Source of the DNA: Phoronis australis
Lineage: Eukaryota > Phoronida > Phoronidae
Assembly (NCBI GenBank): GCA_002633005.1
Contig: NMRA01000143.1
Location: 218,539-282,538, forward strand
Direction: 5' to 3'
DNA length: 64,000 nucleotides
The position numbers and the translations under genes are program-made. Below the pieces are notes generated by a model that was given only the letters and a program-made list of their open reading frames with translations, was not told the DNA's origin and searched no databases. Shown piece by piece: positions 13,601 to 24,155 of this stretch. Position 1 is the first letter of the stretch. Each line of letters begins with the position of its first letter.

Positions 13601-16600
13601 GCTGAAGGTGCATTGAGTGTACTTTGATGTTTAAGTCCACCGTATTCAAACTGAGATGTTATTTTAGACTAAGAAATAGTTTTAAACAGTTCAATGTGTT
13701 TCAATGACACTTTTTATGTGTGCCACTTGCATTTTCACGTTGATGGTGTGACAATAATTTCGCCCAGCAAGTTATCCTTCTGCTGTGGNAGTCTGTATCC
13801 TTCACTCACCAGTTGTCTTGGACATTGTTTTCGTATTTTGACAGCCAGCTTTGTCTGATGAATGACGGGCATCAAACTGGTTCTCAGTATCCGTGATTTT
13901 TGTAAGTGACTGTTGATGCCAAAAATAGCTGTATTGTGCTTGGGTGTGGTTGTGGTGGTTTCAGTTTTTGGTATTAAAAGACAAGTTTTAAGGAATTGAC
14001 TCATTAAGAAAGGATGGCTTATATGAAGGTGCGAGGCTGAAGGTGCATTGATTGTACTTTGATGTTTAAGTCCACCGTATTCAAACTGAGATGTTATTTT
14101 AGACTAAGAAATAGTTTTAAACAGTTCAATGTGTTTCAATGACACTTTTTATGTGTGCCACTTGCATTTTCACGTTGATGGTGTGACAATAATTTCGCCC
14201 AGCAAGTTATCCTTCTGCTGTGGTGGTCGCTGCAGAATGTCTCATTTGCCCTGCTAAGCTGACCGGTTCTACAATCAAATTGTCTGTCATTGGGGGTGTC
14301 ATGTCGTAAGTTTTGCTCACGGTGTGTTGACAGTTTTGTATAGCGTGCTGCAGACAACCTTAACCCTCACTCAGCTATGTTCCATGACCACAAGCTATGT
14401 CACAGAAAGATGACGGTGAAGATTGACAAGATGGCAGACAGTCGCAGGAACAAGAAATTGCCAGGTATTCTAGGGTCTCCTGTTCTACAGTAATAAAAGG
14501 CTTGGTGCACAAGACGCTGGTGTCGTGAGTCGTATCCATCATCATGCGCATAATTTCGTGTTTGTTTTAACATTATTTAATTGTCGAACAATTTCTCCGT
14601 ATAGTATGAGGTGTTGTTTGAGATAAGCAAATGTGCCTCATGTCTGGCTTTCATGGTTCTACAATTCGTTATTTTAGATATTACTAAATGTGTCTGACGT
14701 CTGGCTTCTGTAGTTTTACAATTACTTGCTTCCATACACTTGGTTAATCAACATACAGCACAAGACGAAAGTAAACAGACAAAATACCATCACCACAGCT
14801 ATTTCTGTTTTCAGCAAACAATTATTGGTAATAAGTATTTGGACGACACGATTCTAGTTGTAGAATGGCATAGCCATCTAACGTTCCTGTAAATTCTAGT
14901 TATAGAATGGCATAGCCATCTAACGTTCCTGTAAATTCTAGTTATAGAATGGCATAGCCATCTAACGTTCCTGTAAATTCTAGTTATAGAATGGCATAGC
15001 CATCTAACGTTCCTGTAAATTCTCCTTTGTTCTTAGTCATGAGGGAAGACTGTTCTGACGATGTATTTGGCTTCTGCCCAACTTTCACAACCGCACATGT
15101 TGTCTGAATACTTTAGACTTGTACTGTGGTCACACCAGGCTACAATGTGACTGATTTATACCATTCACTCGCGTGCAGTGTTTCATTGAAGCCAAATGTA
15201 CTGTTTAAAAGTTGATTTGGTTTTACTGAAACATTGGTTACGACAAACGTTTTGGAAAAGTCCCATGAGGTTTGTCGTGATGCAGTTTGCTGTACATATT
15301 AGACAGGTTTTGTGTTGTGTTTCTTTATGAGAGCTGTTTGTTTTCAGAGGGGCTGGAGTCCATTGGTATGGGCCTGGGCCCTGCTGGTAACCCGGTGCAG
15401 TCGAACAACTTAGGAAGTGGACCAATGGGAGGAGGAACAGGCAAGTGTTGCCATGGTGACTGTTGTCATTCATGTAAATGATTCGGCAAATTTTGCAATA
15501 CATACAGAGCATCAGTACTTGTTTATTGAGCTACTTTTGAATTACGTTTTTGTTGTTACTAAATATGTCTGCCCTGTTTCACTTGGAGTCAGATTCCATC
15601 AACTCGTAGGAATTCGTTGCGATAGGGTCTAATTGTCTCGCCTGTTTCTAGGAAACTTTGGTGGCATTGGAGGTGGTGGACTTAACCCCATGGGAGGTAT
15701 GGGTAACGACATGGGTGAGTCTTGGTTTTAGTTGGCTGTTTACCTTCTGTTGCATCACGCTTGCACGTTTGCCATCAAGACCTCTCATTCTCGTTGTTGA
15801 TTGACTTTCCAGCTGTCTTCTGGAAAAAGTCAACAGAGTCTGGTCATTGAGAAATTAGCAAAATATCGGACCAGAACATTTCATTGAAGCCCATTAACTG
15901 CTGTAGGTGTCCTATAAACATGTTCTCTTAAGAAAATTGTGTTTTTGTAACGGAAGGTTAAGAAAACGTGAATCTATAGGCTTATTAATACTTGCACCCT
16001 TACACACTGCCGCCAGAGGTCATATTCTGGATCTGTACTCGAAAGCACAGTTGAAGACAGTAAAGTCCACTGGCTGCACTATATAAACACTACTAGAGAT
16101 GGTCAAATACGGAACCAGCTGCGGTCAGACAGCTTTAACAACATTAAGTGGGAGTAGTCAGCCAGTATGCTCACGAGTTTGGCCAAAATATACAAAACAT
16201 GCAGATTCGTTTCTAAACCAGTACTACAGCTCACTGTTGAGTTGTGTGCGCATAGCCCGCTTGGCAGTAGAAGCAATTTGAATTGCCACCTGATTCCTGA
16301 CACGTGCTTTTTCTCTTTCCAGCACCAATGGGTGGCCTGGGTAACCTGGGCATGGGCGGCGGCGGTATGGGTAGCATGTCTGGGGGCATGTCTGGTGGAA
16401 TGGCTGGAGGAGGCCTGTCGTTGGGAGGTGGCATGTCGTCTGGTCTGTCCGGTCAACTGAGCAGCCTCATGGGCAGTCTGAGCGGCGGCAACTTTGGAGC
16501 AGGCGGCTCCAGTAGCTTTAGTGATATCGGTGGGATGAACATGAACCGTCTCGGCGGTATGAGCGATTTAGGAGGAGGCGGCGCTGCTGGGGGATTCGGC

Positions 16601-17987
16601 GCTCTCGGCGGTTTGTCCGGAGGGCTTGGCGGTTTTGGCGGTATGTCAGGACTCAGTGACAGCGTGGGAAGTGGGACGGGCCTGTCGATGAATTTGGGTG
16701 GTGGTGGTGGTGGGAGCTATCGTGACCGTGACATTGGCCGTAATGATCGCCGTGGAGGTAACCAGCGCCGTAATGGTGGTGGTGGTGGTGGTGGTGTCAA
16801 CGACAGTCGCCGTTCGGTGTTTGTGAGAAATGTGAGTTACTTTTTCCTTTTAACTATTGATTAATAAAGCTTAAAAATGGTCTCAGGCTATCAGTGCAGT
16901 GGGCCCACGTGAGCTTCCTGCGCTTGTCTGCTACCGCCTGCCATTATGTATTTAAATAATCGTAGATGTTTAGAAGTAATATATTTTAACTGACATAAAT
17001 CATAACTTGTTTTGCTGATAGTGTAATGACATGGATTGAAAGTCTCTGTTCATCTGCTTTTGAGATGAGTTTTTAAAACTTTTAACACTTTTTGGAAGTT
17101 GTGTCAGACCCCTCATTACCCCCATCTCTTCCCCCCCCCCCNTCCGCCATACCAACTGCAATCGTAGCAATCGCTCTGATGTCTGTTGTTTCCTTCTGTG
17201 CACCTACCTCTTTCAACGGACATGTTATTTTCTCTACCCTCTCTTCCAGTTGCCATTCTCCTACACGTGGCAAACACTCAAGGATGAGTTCAGCAACATA
17301 GGTCCAGTTGTCTTCGCCGAGATCAAGACGGACAACAAGGGCAAGTCACGCGGCTGCGGTATCGTGCGGTACGGTTCACAGGAGGACGCCGAGAGGGCCA
17401 TAGGTAAGTCGCGCTTTGGTGCTCACCTCTACATTATATTGACTGTTAATCACTGAGCTCCAAATGACCTACTAACTCGTTGGAGATGAGACCTTCGTGT
17501 TTCCTGCGTGCTATAATTAGCTCGCTGCTTATCAGTCTTCTTTTTGATGGTTACCAAAGCAGCTATATCCAAGATGGTGCTAACATATAAAATACTGGTA
17601 AGGTCAAAGAAAACAGCATTGTGGTGTTGATCTACGGCCTGCTTAGTCTGAAACTTGTGTTTTACTGATAAAAGAAAAAAGCGACCACCCACAGCAATTT
17701 TAGCAAAGTCCTTTTTCATCCAAGACTACAGAAATGTATCAACTTTTTTAACAAATTGGCTTGCAACTCATCAACAATCCCCTCTGTGATGAAAAACAAG
17801 ATTCAAAAGATAATTTTAATCATTGTTTGCTCCTGGCATCTGATGGTAATGATACAATATTGTATAGAGTACCAGCATGCAGCCTTGCTGTCCCCGCTGA
17901 CGTGTGGTTTTTGTGTACTTTTCAGCCCTGATGAATGGTGCGCGTTTGGACGGGCGTGATATCGAGGTCCGAGCTGATGCCCTTTAA
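7650..17987 (+). CDS. HNRNPM: hnRNP M-like protein, three RRMs
   Basis: This is a nuclear pre-mRNA binding protein and splicing regulator of the HNRNPM/MYEF2 family. Exons: 7650-7744, 9990-10247, 10774-10867, 12553-12771, 13207-13360, 14375-14464, 15348-15440, 15652-15714, 16323-16831, 17250-17403 and 17926-17987. All phases agree, giving 596 residues and a TAA at 17985-17987. Order of parts: acidic start MADMFEGVDD, an RS/RD-rich stretch (33-72), RRM1 (about 74-148), a Gly-rich linker, RRM2 (about 215-298, RNP1 KSKGYGTVRF), a GGM/GGG-rich low-complexity region (305-495), an Arg/Gly stretch with RGG-like character, and RRM3 (about 519-596, RNP1 KSRGCGIVRY). Introns 1 and 7 use GC donors. The Gly-rich middle lacks the long GIERMG repeats of vertebrate hnRNP M. 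Introns 3 and 5 carry assembly duplications. Confidence 0.95.
7745..9989 (+). other. HNRNPM intron 1, GC-AG, no gene seen
   Basis: This 2.2 kb intron begins GCAAGC and ends TTGTAG. Exon 1 leaves phase 2 and exon 2 resumes with one base, which supports the GC donor. The short ORFs inside are T-rich and show no protein-like character. No RNA gene or repeat family was recognised. Confidence 0.75.
10673..10733 (-). mobile_element. tRNA-derived SINE head fragment
   Basis: Read on the minus strand, this has an A-box-like GGCTCAGTGGTTTGAGC followed by a B-box-like GGGTTCCAATCC. That is the pattern of a tRNA-derived SINE head. It lies in HNRNPM intron 2, about 40 bp before exon 3. No full cloverleaf forms, so it is not called as a tRNA. 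Confidence 0.5.
10928..11884 (+). repeat. Duplicated intron block around N gap
   Basis: Sequence from about 10928 to 11246 recurs almost unchanged at about 11488-11803. The single N at 11478 sits between the copies. Each copy ends in the same 38-bp minisatellite, with six units (11247-11474) in the first copy and two (11804-11879) in the second. The unit contains AGTCAGTAAAGCCTCATCTC. Two haplotypes with different unit numbers placed end to end by the assembler explain this best. It lies wholly inside HNRNPM intron 3. Confidence 0.8.
13355..14222 (+). repeat. Duplicated block around N gap, includes exon 5 edge
   Basis: About 433 bp starting at the last bases of HNRNPM exon 5 (13355-13788) is repeated at 13790-14222, with the single N at 13789 between. 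The second copy begins with the final AGTCT of exon 5 followed by the same GTATCC donor. Only the first copy is attached to the exon. The copies differ by a few bases, which fits an unmerged haplotype rather than an old duplication. Confidence 0.8.
13376..13478. mobile_element. About 100-bp foldback MITE, copy 1 (diverged)
   Basis: The segment has inverted ends. Its right half reads AAACTGGTTCTTAG and ends GTAAGTGACTG, and its left half has a weaker ACAACCAG match. The centre (TGAATGACGGGCGTC) matches the element at 41764-41872. It begins only about 15 bp after the exon 5 donor of HNRNPM. It is repeated in the duplicated block near 13805-13910. Confidence 0.5.
14852..15019. repeat. 42-bp tandem repeat, four units
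   Basis: Four near-identical 42-bp units start at 14852, 14894, 14936 and 14978. Each contains the small palindrome ATGGCATAGCCAT. The array lies in HNRNPM intron 6. Confidence 0.95.
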
Positions 17988-18420
17988 ATTACGCCCGAGA
18001 AAGAGGCACGACTTGATCATTTCGTAAGTGAACCCAGCTGTATATTTTTGTTGTGTTCGAGGGCTCATCCAATCGTTGTTCCCGGTTTCCCGGCAAAGAC
18101 TTCAGTGTGAAGAATTCTTGAGGATTATCCATTTTTCCAACTGCAGCTGATTTACAAAAGTGGACGTTTTTATTCACTGACTGTTTTAAGGATTGCCTGG
18201 GCAGTTATGACGTTAGATGCATTTCGTACAAGTGACTTCAGCTCTCCAGGCACAGTGGTACTCTATGTCTGAAATTTTATTTTGGTTGCGTGAACTGAAA
18301 AGGACAGAAAATATTCCGTGATTTTATATTTCACTTTGTTATTATGACTCTGTATAGATGTTTGGAGGGTCTTTGATGTGTAGACTTTTACTGCGTATAG
18401 TTTTCCAATACAAGTATTCT

Positions 18421-18426
18421 AATAAA
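18421..18426 (+). other. Candidate HNRNPM polyadenylation signal
   Basis: An AATAAA lies 434 bp after the HNRNPM stop codon, followed by T/G-rich sequence. A strong donor-like CGTAAGTG at 18023/18024, 36 nt past the stop, raises the chance of a spliced alternative 3' UTR reaching further right. Confidence 0.6.
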
Positions 18427-20679
18427 TTTGAGTTGTAGTTTTAAGTCTCCATTTGTCTTGTCAGTTTGGCGCTCACTTTCAAAACAGGGATGAGAGTCAT
18501 AGGGTTTTGACTGGAATGCTCGCACATGGATTTTGATTGGTCATTGTAGAGTTGTTGTGTTATCTGGCAATTTCCACTGCACAGTTTAGTTACATTGGAG
18601 TCTGCATCACGGTGTGCCATGGTGACAGTCACATGCTTGTTTGGTTTCCATCTTCATAACTTAGCCTATGTGTGAATGCGGCATGTCCCTTTGAAATTAG
18701 ACAGCCTGTAGTAGATTTATAACTAACTACAGATAAGTGTGCAGTTAGTTATTCACTGGGTTTCTTTTTTGATTTTTACCCCAATACTCGAGTGCAAAAT
18801 AGGGAAAAATTGCAGAATGAAATTTGTTTGGTGCCTCACTTGATACATGTACCTCCAACGCGTTGCGTCAAATATGGTGCGAAAAGTGGATCTCAGTTGT
18901 CCATGTGTTACTGCGCTATTCACTACATGGTAATTGACTCACCAAGATATTGACACTGTGTTCCTGTGTCTTGTATCAAGTCTACAGTTTCCTTATCAGT
19001 TTGTTGCTCGTTTCGAACAACTGTGTTCATACTGCAATTTGTGTACATGTGCATCTCCAGTTTTTACCACAACGGAAGTTGCTGTGTAATTTCGGCTAAA
19101 AGGTGTCTATTTAATTTTCTTAGCAGGCTGGAAATAAGCTAACAGCCTTCTTCGTATGGTTGTGATGTGATGAGGAAATCATACTTAACTGGCGGCACGT
19201 TTTTCGTTCTGTATTATTTCAATTCTCTCATCCCTGTTGAAGTTCTTTGTATTCTTGGATAAAATTATTGTTGAGTGTTTATGCTTGTCCAGAAACCAGG
19301 AGAGACATTGGGCTTGTTTTGGTCAGGTTTGATATCAATCTCAAAACTTCCACGGTTGTGACGGGGATAAAAACCATTGTTTGTGTAATGGGGACATTTC
19401 TGCGGTAATTCACTCAAGACAGTTACGCTTTAATGCGACAGGTTTCTCCGATTTTCTGTAACCTGGTTACACATTGCTCTCGAAATGTGGTTTACTCATT
19501 TGCCAAGTTTGTTTAGGTCCCACCGATCAGTACACAGATTGGTGTGTTACAGTTACAACCATGTCAGAATAATTTTGTTTTGTGTAAGAAATTATAGGTT
19601 TTTCCTGCTACTGGAGATAGAATGTGCTTCAGTTGTTCTCTTTGTTTGTCAGAAACATGCTGCACTACTTATGGAGCCGCTAAGGGCCCTTTTTCTGTCT
19701 AAAAAGTAACTTATGATGTAGTGCAGTTATGGCATGACAAAACTGGTATCAACTGGTTTCATACTCATTTCACAAATGATTGGCCGACATCATCTGAAGA
19801 CAGGATTGTTATTGGTTAAGAGCAGGAATAGTAAGTCAGGTGACAGGGTGGTAATGAGCTGAAAGCAATGCGACTGGTTTCGGGACTGAACCCTAGAGGG
19901 AGTTGGTAGGACTTGTTTGGTGTGCGAGAGAACCTGCACAAGATAAGATTAAAGCAAGCTGAACCTGTTCTGAGACTGTCAACACAGTCACCTTTACTTG
20001 CTTGTATGTCCCGTGTCAGTCAGCTGAAATGGGCTTGATGATTTGCACTGTTGAAATTCTGTATGGAATACGTACTTTTAGTCAGATGGATCCGTTCCTA
20101 ACCCTGAACACAATGAAGATTGTTTGCTGAAACAGACCTCAGCCATTCCACGAATTTGAAAGTTGGATAAGGAAGACGTATTTGTTGTTGGCTGACCAAG
20201 GTCTTGATCCACAAGGCAATGAAGATTGCTTGCTATGAGAGTTGTCTGTCAAATTCCAAGTCTGAACTTGGATGGAAAATTTAAATCATCATGAGACAGG
20301 CACTGGTACAGCCGCATGTGGCCTGGACGACTAGTGGACGTCGTGGGAACGTTTTGGTATTCAAAGATTGAATAGCAGATTAATCATAAATATATGTGCA
20401 GGTATAGTTTCAGGTGGTCAATTATACCTTAGTGTTAGGCAGGAAAGGACTGCGGAGTAGATTATGTTGAGATCACCATTGTATTTGGAGCCCATTGTTG
20501 TACAGATTTTGTCCAAGTTGTGGCTTGTTATAGCCAGTCTTGTTGAACAGACTGTCTAATCCTCTCTGTTCATGTTGTGTGCTGCATTACTGTTTACAAC
20601 ACATGTACAATCTACTCCACACAGCTGGTCCTTGTTGTAAGTGTTCACTATTGTGTTGCAACAGCTTTGTTCGTGTTTT

Positions 20680-20720
20680 GTTTTGAGGCTATCTAGTCTT
20701 GTTTTGAGGCTATCTAGTCT
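20680..20720. repeat. 21-bp direct duplication
   Basis: GTTTTGAGGCTATCTAGTCT occurs twice in tandem. It is probably simple slippage. Confidence 0.9.
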
Positions 20721-21959
20721 CATTTCTCCCCAAGGTACGTCCAAGACAAATCTATTTCTCTTCCATAAACTCGGATATTCATTGCCCTGCTTGTTATTTT
20801 CTCTGTCATTACTGCAGAGGTGTTGGATGTCATTTGCAGTTGTGAAGTTACAGCTGATATCGTCAGCTGGGTTTGCCAGCTACCTTTGGAGGGTTCTGTA
20901 CGTCTCAGCCTACTCAGGTTTTCAGCCTGTCTTCTTTCCAGCTTGGGCTCATTGGTTGTAAAATGGCCGAGGTAACGTATTGAAAGTCTTGACTTTCTTG
21001 TTTGAAAACTGGTTTGTATATTCCCATTTTTTCAAACTGTTAAGGTTCTCAATCGAGTGTATGGATTTACATTGGATTGTTGGTCATTCAGTTGCTGGTT
21101 ACGATTTTAAAGTGTCTGAAATCTGTTATCAGATTCATTTGTGGCTATCTAGTTTTGCACTCACTAAAATGCGGTGTATTGGATGGAAGTTTGCAGTTTA
21201 ATTTCCATCGTGATTTTAGTGTCTTCGTGCTGTTCTGTTGCTCCAAGATATTTCTTTGTTAGGTAAAGTTGTCAATTGGCCTGCTTCGTTTTGACTAATT
21301 AGACTTTCATCTTGAAACAACACACTTCCCACTTGATCAGATAAATGACATTAAATACTTAAGTTTTGCTAACGAGCTATCTCAAAAATGCTTTGCAAAG
21401 AATTGAAGCTGTCAGTCTTGATTCTAATGTTAAGTTTTCAGTTTTCTTTAGCCTTACAAATTGTCATCAATTCATACCATGTTGTAAAGCTTACAATTTC
21501 TCTGTCCTAACTGTAGTCTACACTTGTAGGTGTTGTATTTATCCACCAGCTGTTGACCGTGTCATGTATTCAAGATTGAACCAAGTCACCGTCACTTGCA
21601 AGTAAAGGTGAGAACATTTTGTTGTTATAAGTGGCTGTCCGTCGTTTACCTGAGACTTTGCTTACCATAATGCTGCATGTGTAGGTGGCCAGATCCGGTG
21701 ATGACCTGGTTGAGTGCCAATGTCAATAGTATGTTCGTTCTGCATAGGGTGAAAAGAAACTGTTGAAACAAGGAATTCACTGAATGTCATGAGATTTCTG
21801 GGGACTCTCAATTTAGCGCATATCTGACAGATTTTGTGGAATAGGAACTTCGGAGGTAGCAATGTGGTCGGTTGCTTTTCAGTTACCTAAAATTAACTGA
21901 AGTACATCCCATCAGCTTCCACAGTTCTGGCCGTGTATCTTCAAAGGTTCTCAACGGAT

Positions 21960-22850
21960 TTTCATAAAATTTGGTAGGTAGGCATCTATTGGTGAGATGA
22001 CGCTATCCTACCATTTTTGGATGGATTATTTTGCACCACCTAATGGTCATTTTACAGTTTCTGAATTTGTTTTTGCCCCTCTATCACCCAAATCACTCTA
22101 AGGATGATTGTGTCATATATGTTCCTACATTGAAGAGGACCGTTGGCAATGATTTGCCCACTACTTTGGTGCCTGCTATTGGCATTTTTTGTGCCCGTGG
22201 TTGTATCTCTTACACTCTGCAGGATCTTTAATATATTTAGCAAGTGTATTTATATGAGGTTGATGACCACGATGACTTTTGGACGGATCTGACGAACGCT
22301 GTGCCCCCTAGTGGCAATTTCTTTTTTCTGTTTTCTGCTGTTTCTCTGAAGTTCCATGACAGAATTTTTTTTTTTGAAGCTTGGTTTATAGATTTTTATT
22401 AAAGAAATGATGACAAGTTCCTGTTTTTGGATAGTTTTAACTTATTTTACGTCATCTGGTGGCCATTTTTACTGTTTATTTGACGTATAGCTCTTGCTTT
22501 TATTATCATGAAATTCTGCAAACAGGTTTCTATTAAAGAGGTAACGACGCCTTCTCATTTTCGGGCGGATTTGACATATTCTGTGCTACTCAGTGGCTAT
22601 TTTAAAAATTTTTAGTTCATTTTTAATATCACCCTCTTCATCCACCAAACCGCTTGAAGGATCATTATTAAAATTTGGAGATGTGTTCCTGATGACATTG
22701 GTTTTCCGACATGTTCAACTACTCTGGCATCCCCTAGTGGCAATTTTTTGGGTTCAAATAATTTTGAGAGACGGCAACACTTTTCCATGTTTGGATGGGT
22801 TCAATGTATTCTGTATCATCAAATGGCCATTTTTATGCTATAAATAAACA
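21960..22850 (+). repeat. Degenerate tandem array, six or more units
   Basis: A phrase of the form CC-(T/C)(A/C)-(A/G)TGG(C/T)(C/A)ATTTTT recurs near 22040, 22304, 22455, 22588, 22730 and 22820. It is each time preceded by a GATGAC...TTTTGGA(C/T)GGAT-like segment, and often by TATTAAAGA. Spacing is roughly 90-150 bp (one gap is double). The units are old and heavily diverged. No reading frame runs through them. The origin is not recognised. Confidence 0.6.
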
Positions 22851-24000
22851 CCCCTAGAAGCACACGGTTTGCGGCTGTGGCGTAATTCAGGAGAAAAGGC
22901 AAGACAATACCGAATCATTTTCATTTAATTATATTCAAGTCTCTATGAGCTCTTATTAAGGCTGTTGTTTATTAATTCCATTTCACACTCTTCTGCACAT
23001 TTCAGGGTGCTAGTAAGGAACCAGAAGCCAAGTTTGAAGCCTCCTGTAATGAGCTGTCTTGTCACTGAAAGACAGTTTGAGTCAACCCATCATTTGCTTG
23101 GGGATTGAAAGTCAAATATTGTAGACAAATGCACTGATGGACGTTAATGTGATGACACAGAGCTGGACGTTGGGGTGCGATGGATATGTGTGTGTAAATT
23201 AATGCAGTTCATTGTTAAATGGTTGCGGATATTGTAAGATAGACTATGTTGTTAGTTATAACACTACGTTCAACAGTAATGCCATTGTGTGTAGTTGTGT
23301 GTAACAGTTGTACCTGCAGGATTTCCAGGAATCAGTTTTGACATTGTGTTGTTGATTGAGTGTTGAAGCTGTGCATAACATTTTGTCTTATGCCATCAGT
23401 CACATATGTTTGTATACAGTGTGGTATAATAGTAAATATTTTATCCATTTATTTAACTTATTATTTTTAAAAAAATTAAAATCATGTTGCAGAGAATTGT
23501 TCACTCGCCATTGCGTGAAACAGGATGGCCCAAAATAATGGTTGTATTACATGGATCCTTATGGAAAGATATGGGTATGGATGAGTTGACCCACGTGGCC
23601 TCCAGTATATCGGCCAATTTGAAAGACTTGTAGCCCATGTCAGTCCATCTTCTAATTTTAATGGGTCTGTTGACCCGAGTTGAACAATCACAGAACGTTA
23701 ATGAAATTATTTTTGCACCAATTCGCTGGGCGCTGTTGAATTATTCGTGTATTACATTACTACACGTAACTGAAAGGGATTTGTCAAGATCCTATTTGCA
23801 TGTTGTGCTACTTTTTTGTTTTCAACTGGTTAATGACATTGGAATGGAAATTTCAGCGGGGATGACTAAAAGGTAGCACTGTCCGACTGTCAGCAGTCTA
23901 CTGCATTGTCACACAATAGGTCGACTTGGCTTGTGCACCAAACTGTATGAGTTGGGATGAATAGTACTAAAGAAAGCTGATATATTTGAATAGCAGGGCG

Positions 24001-24155
24001 TGTCATTTGTACTGTACATTTAATAATGTTATGTCATTTGCACTGTACATTTAATAATGTTATGTCATTTGTACTGTACATTTAATAATGTTATGTCATT
24101 TGTACTGTACATTTAATAATGTTATGTCATTTGTACTGTACATTTAATAATGTTA
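24001..24155. repeat. 31-bp tandem repeat, five units
   Basis: Five units start at 24001, 24032, 24063, 24094 and 24125, followed by a partial sixth. They differ by single bases. The unit contains ACTGTACATTTAATAATG. Confidence 0.95.

Noticed and set aside
14348-14374. Alternative acceptor at 14353 for HNRNPM exon 6
   Set aside because: It would add residues and lose the phase from exon 5. The acceptor ending at 14374 restores the expected QAVSMF junction.
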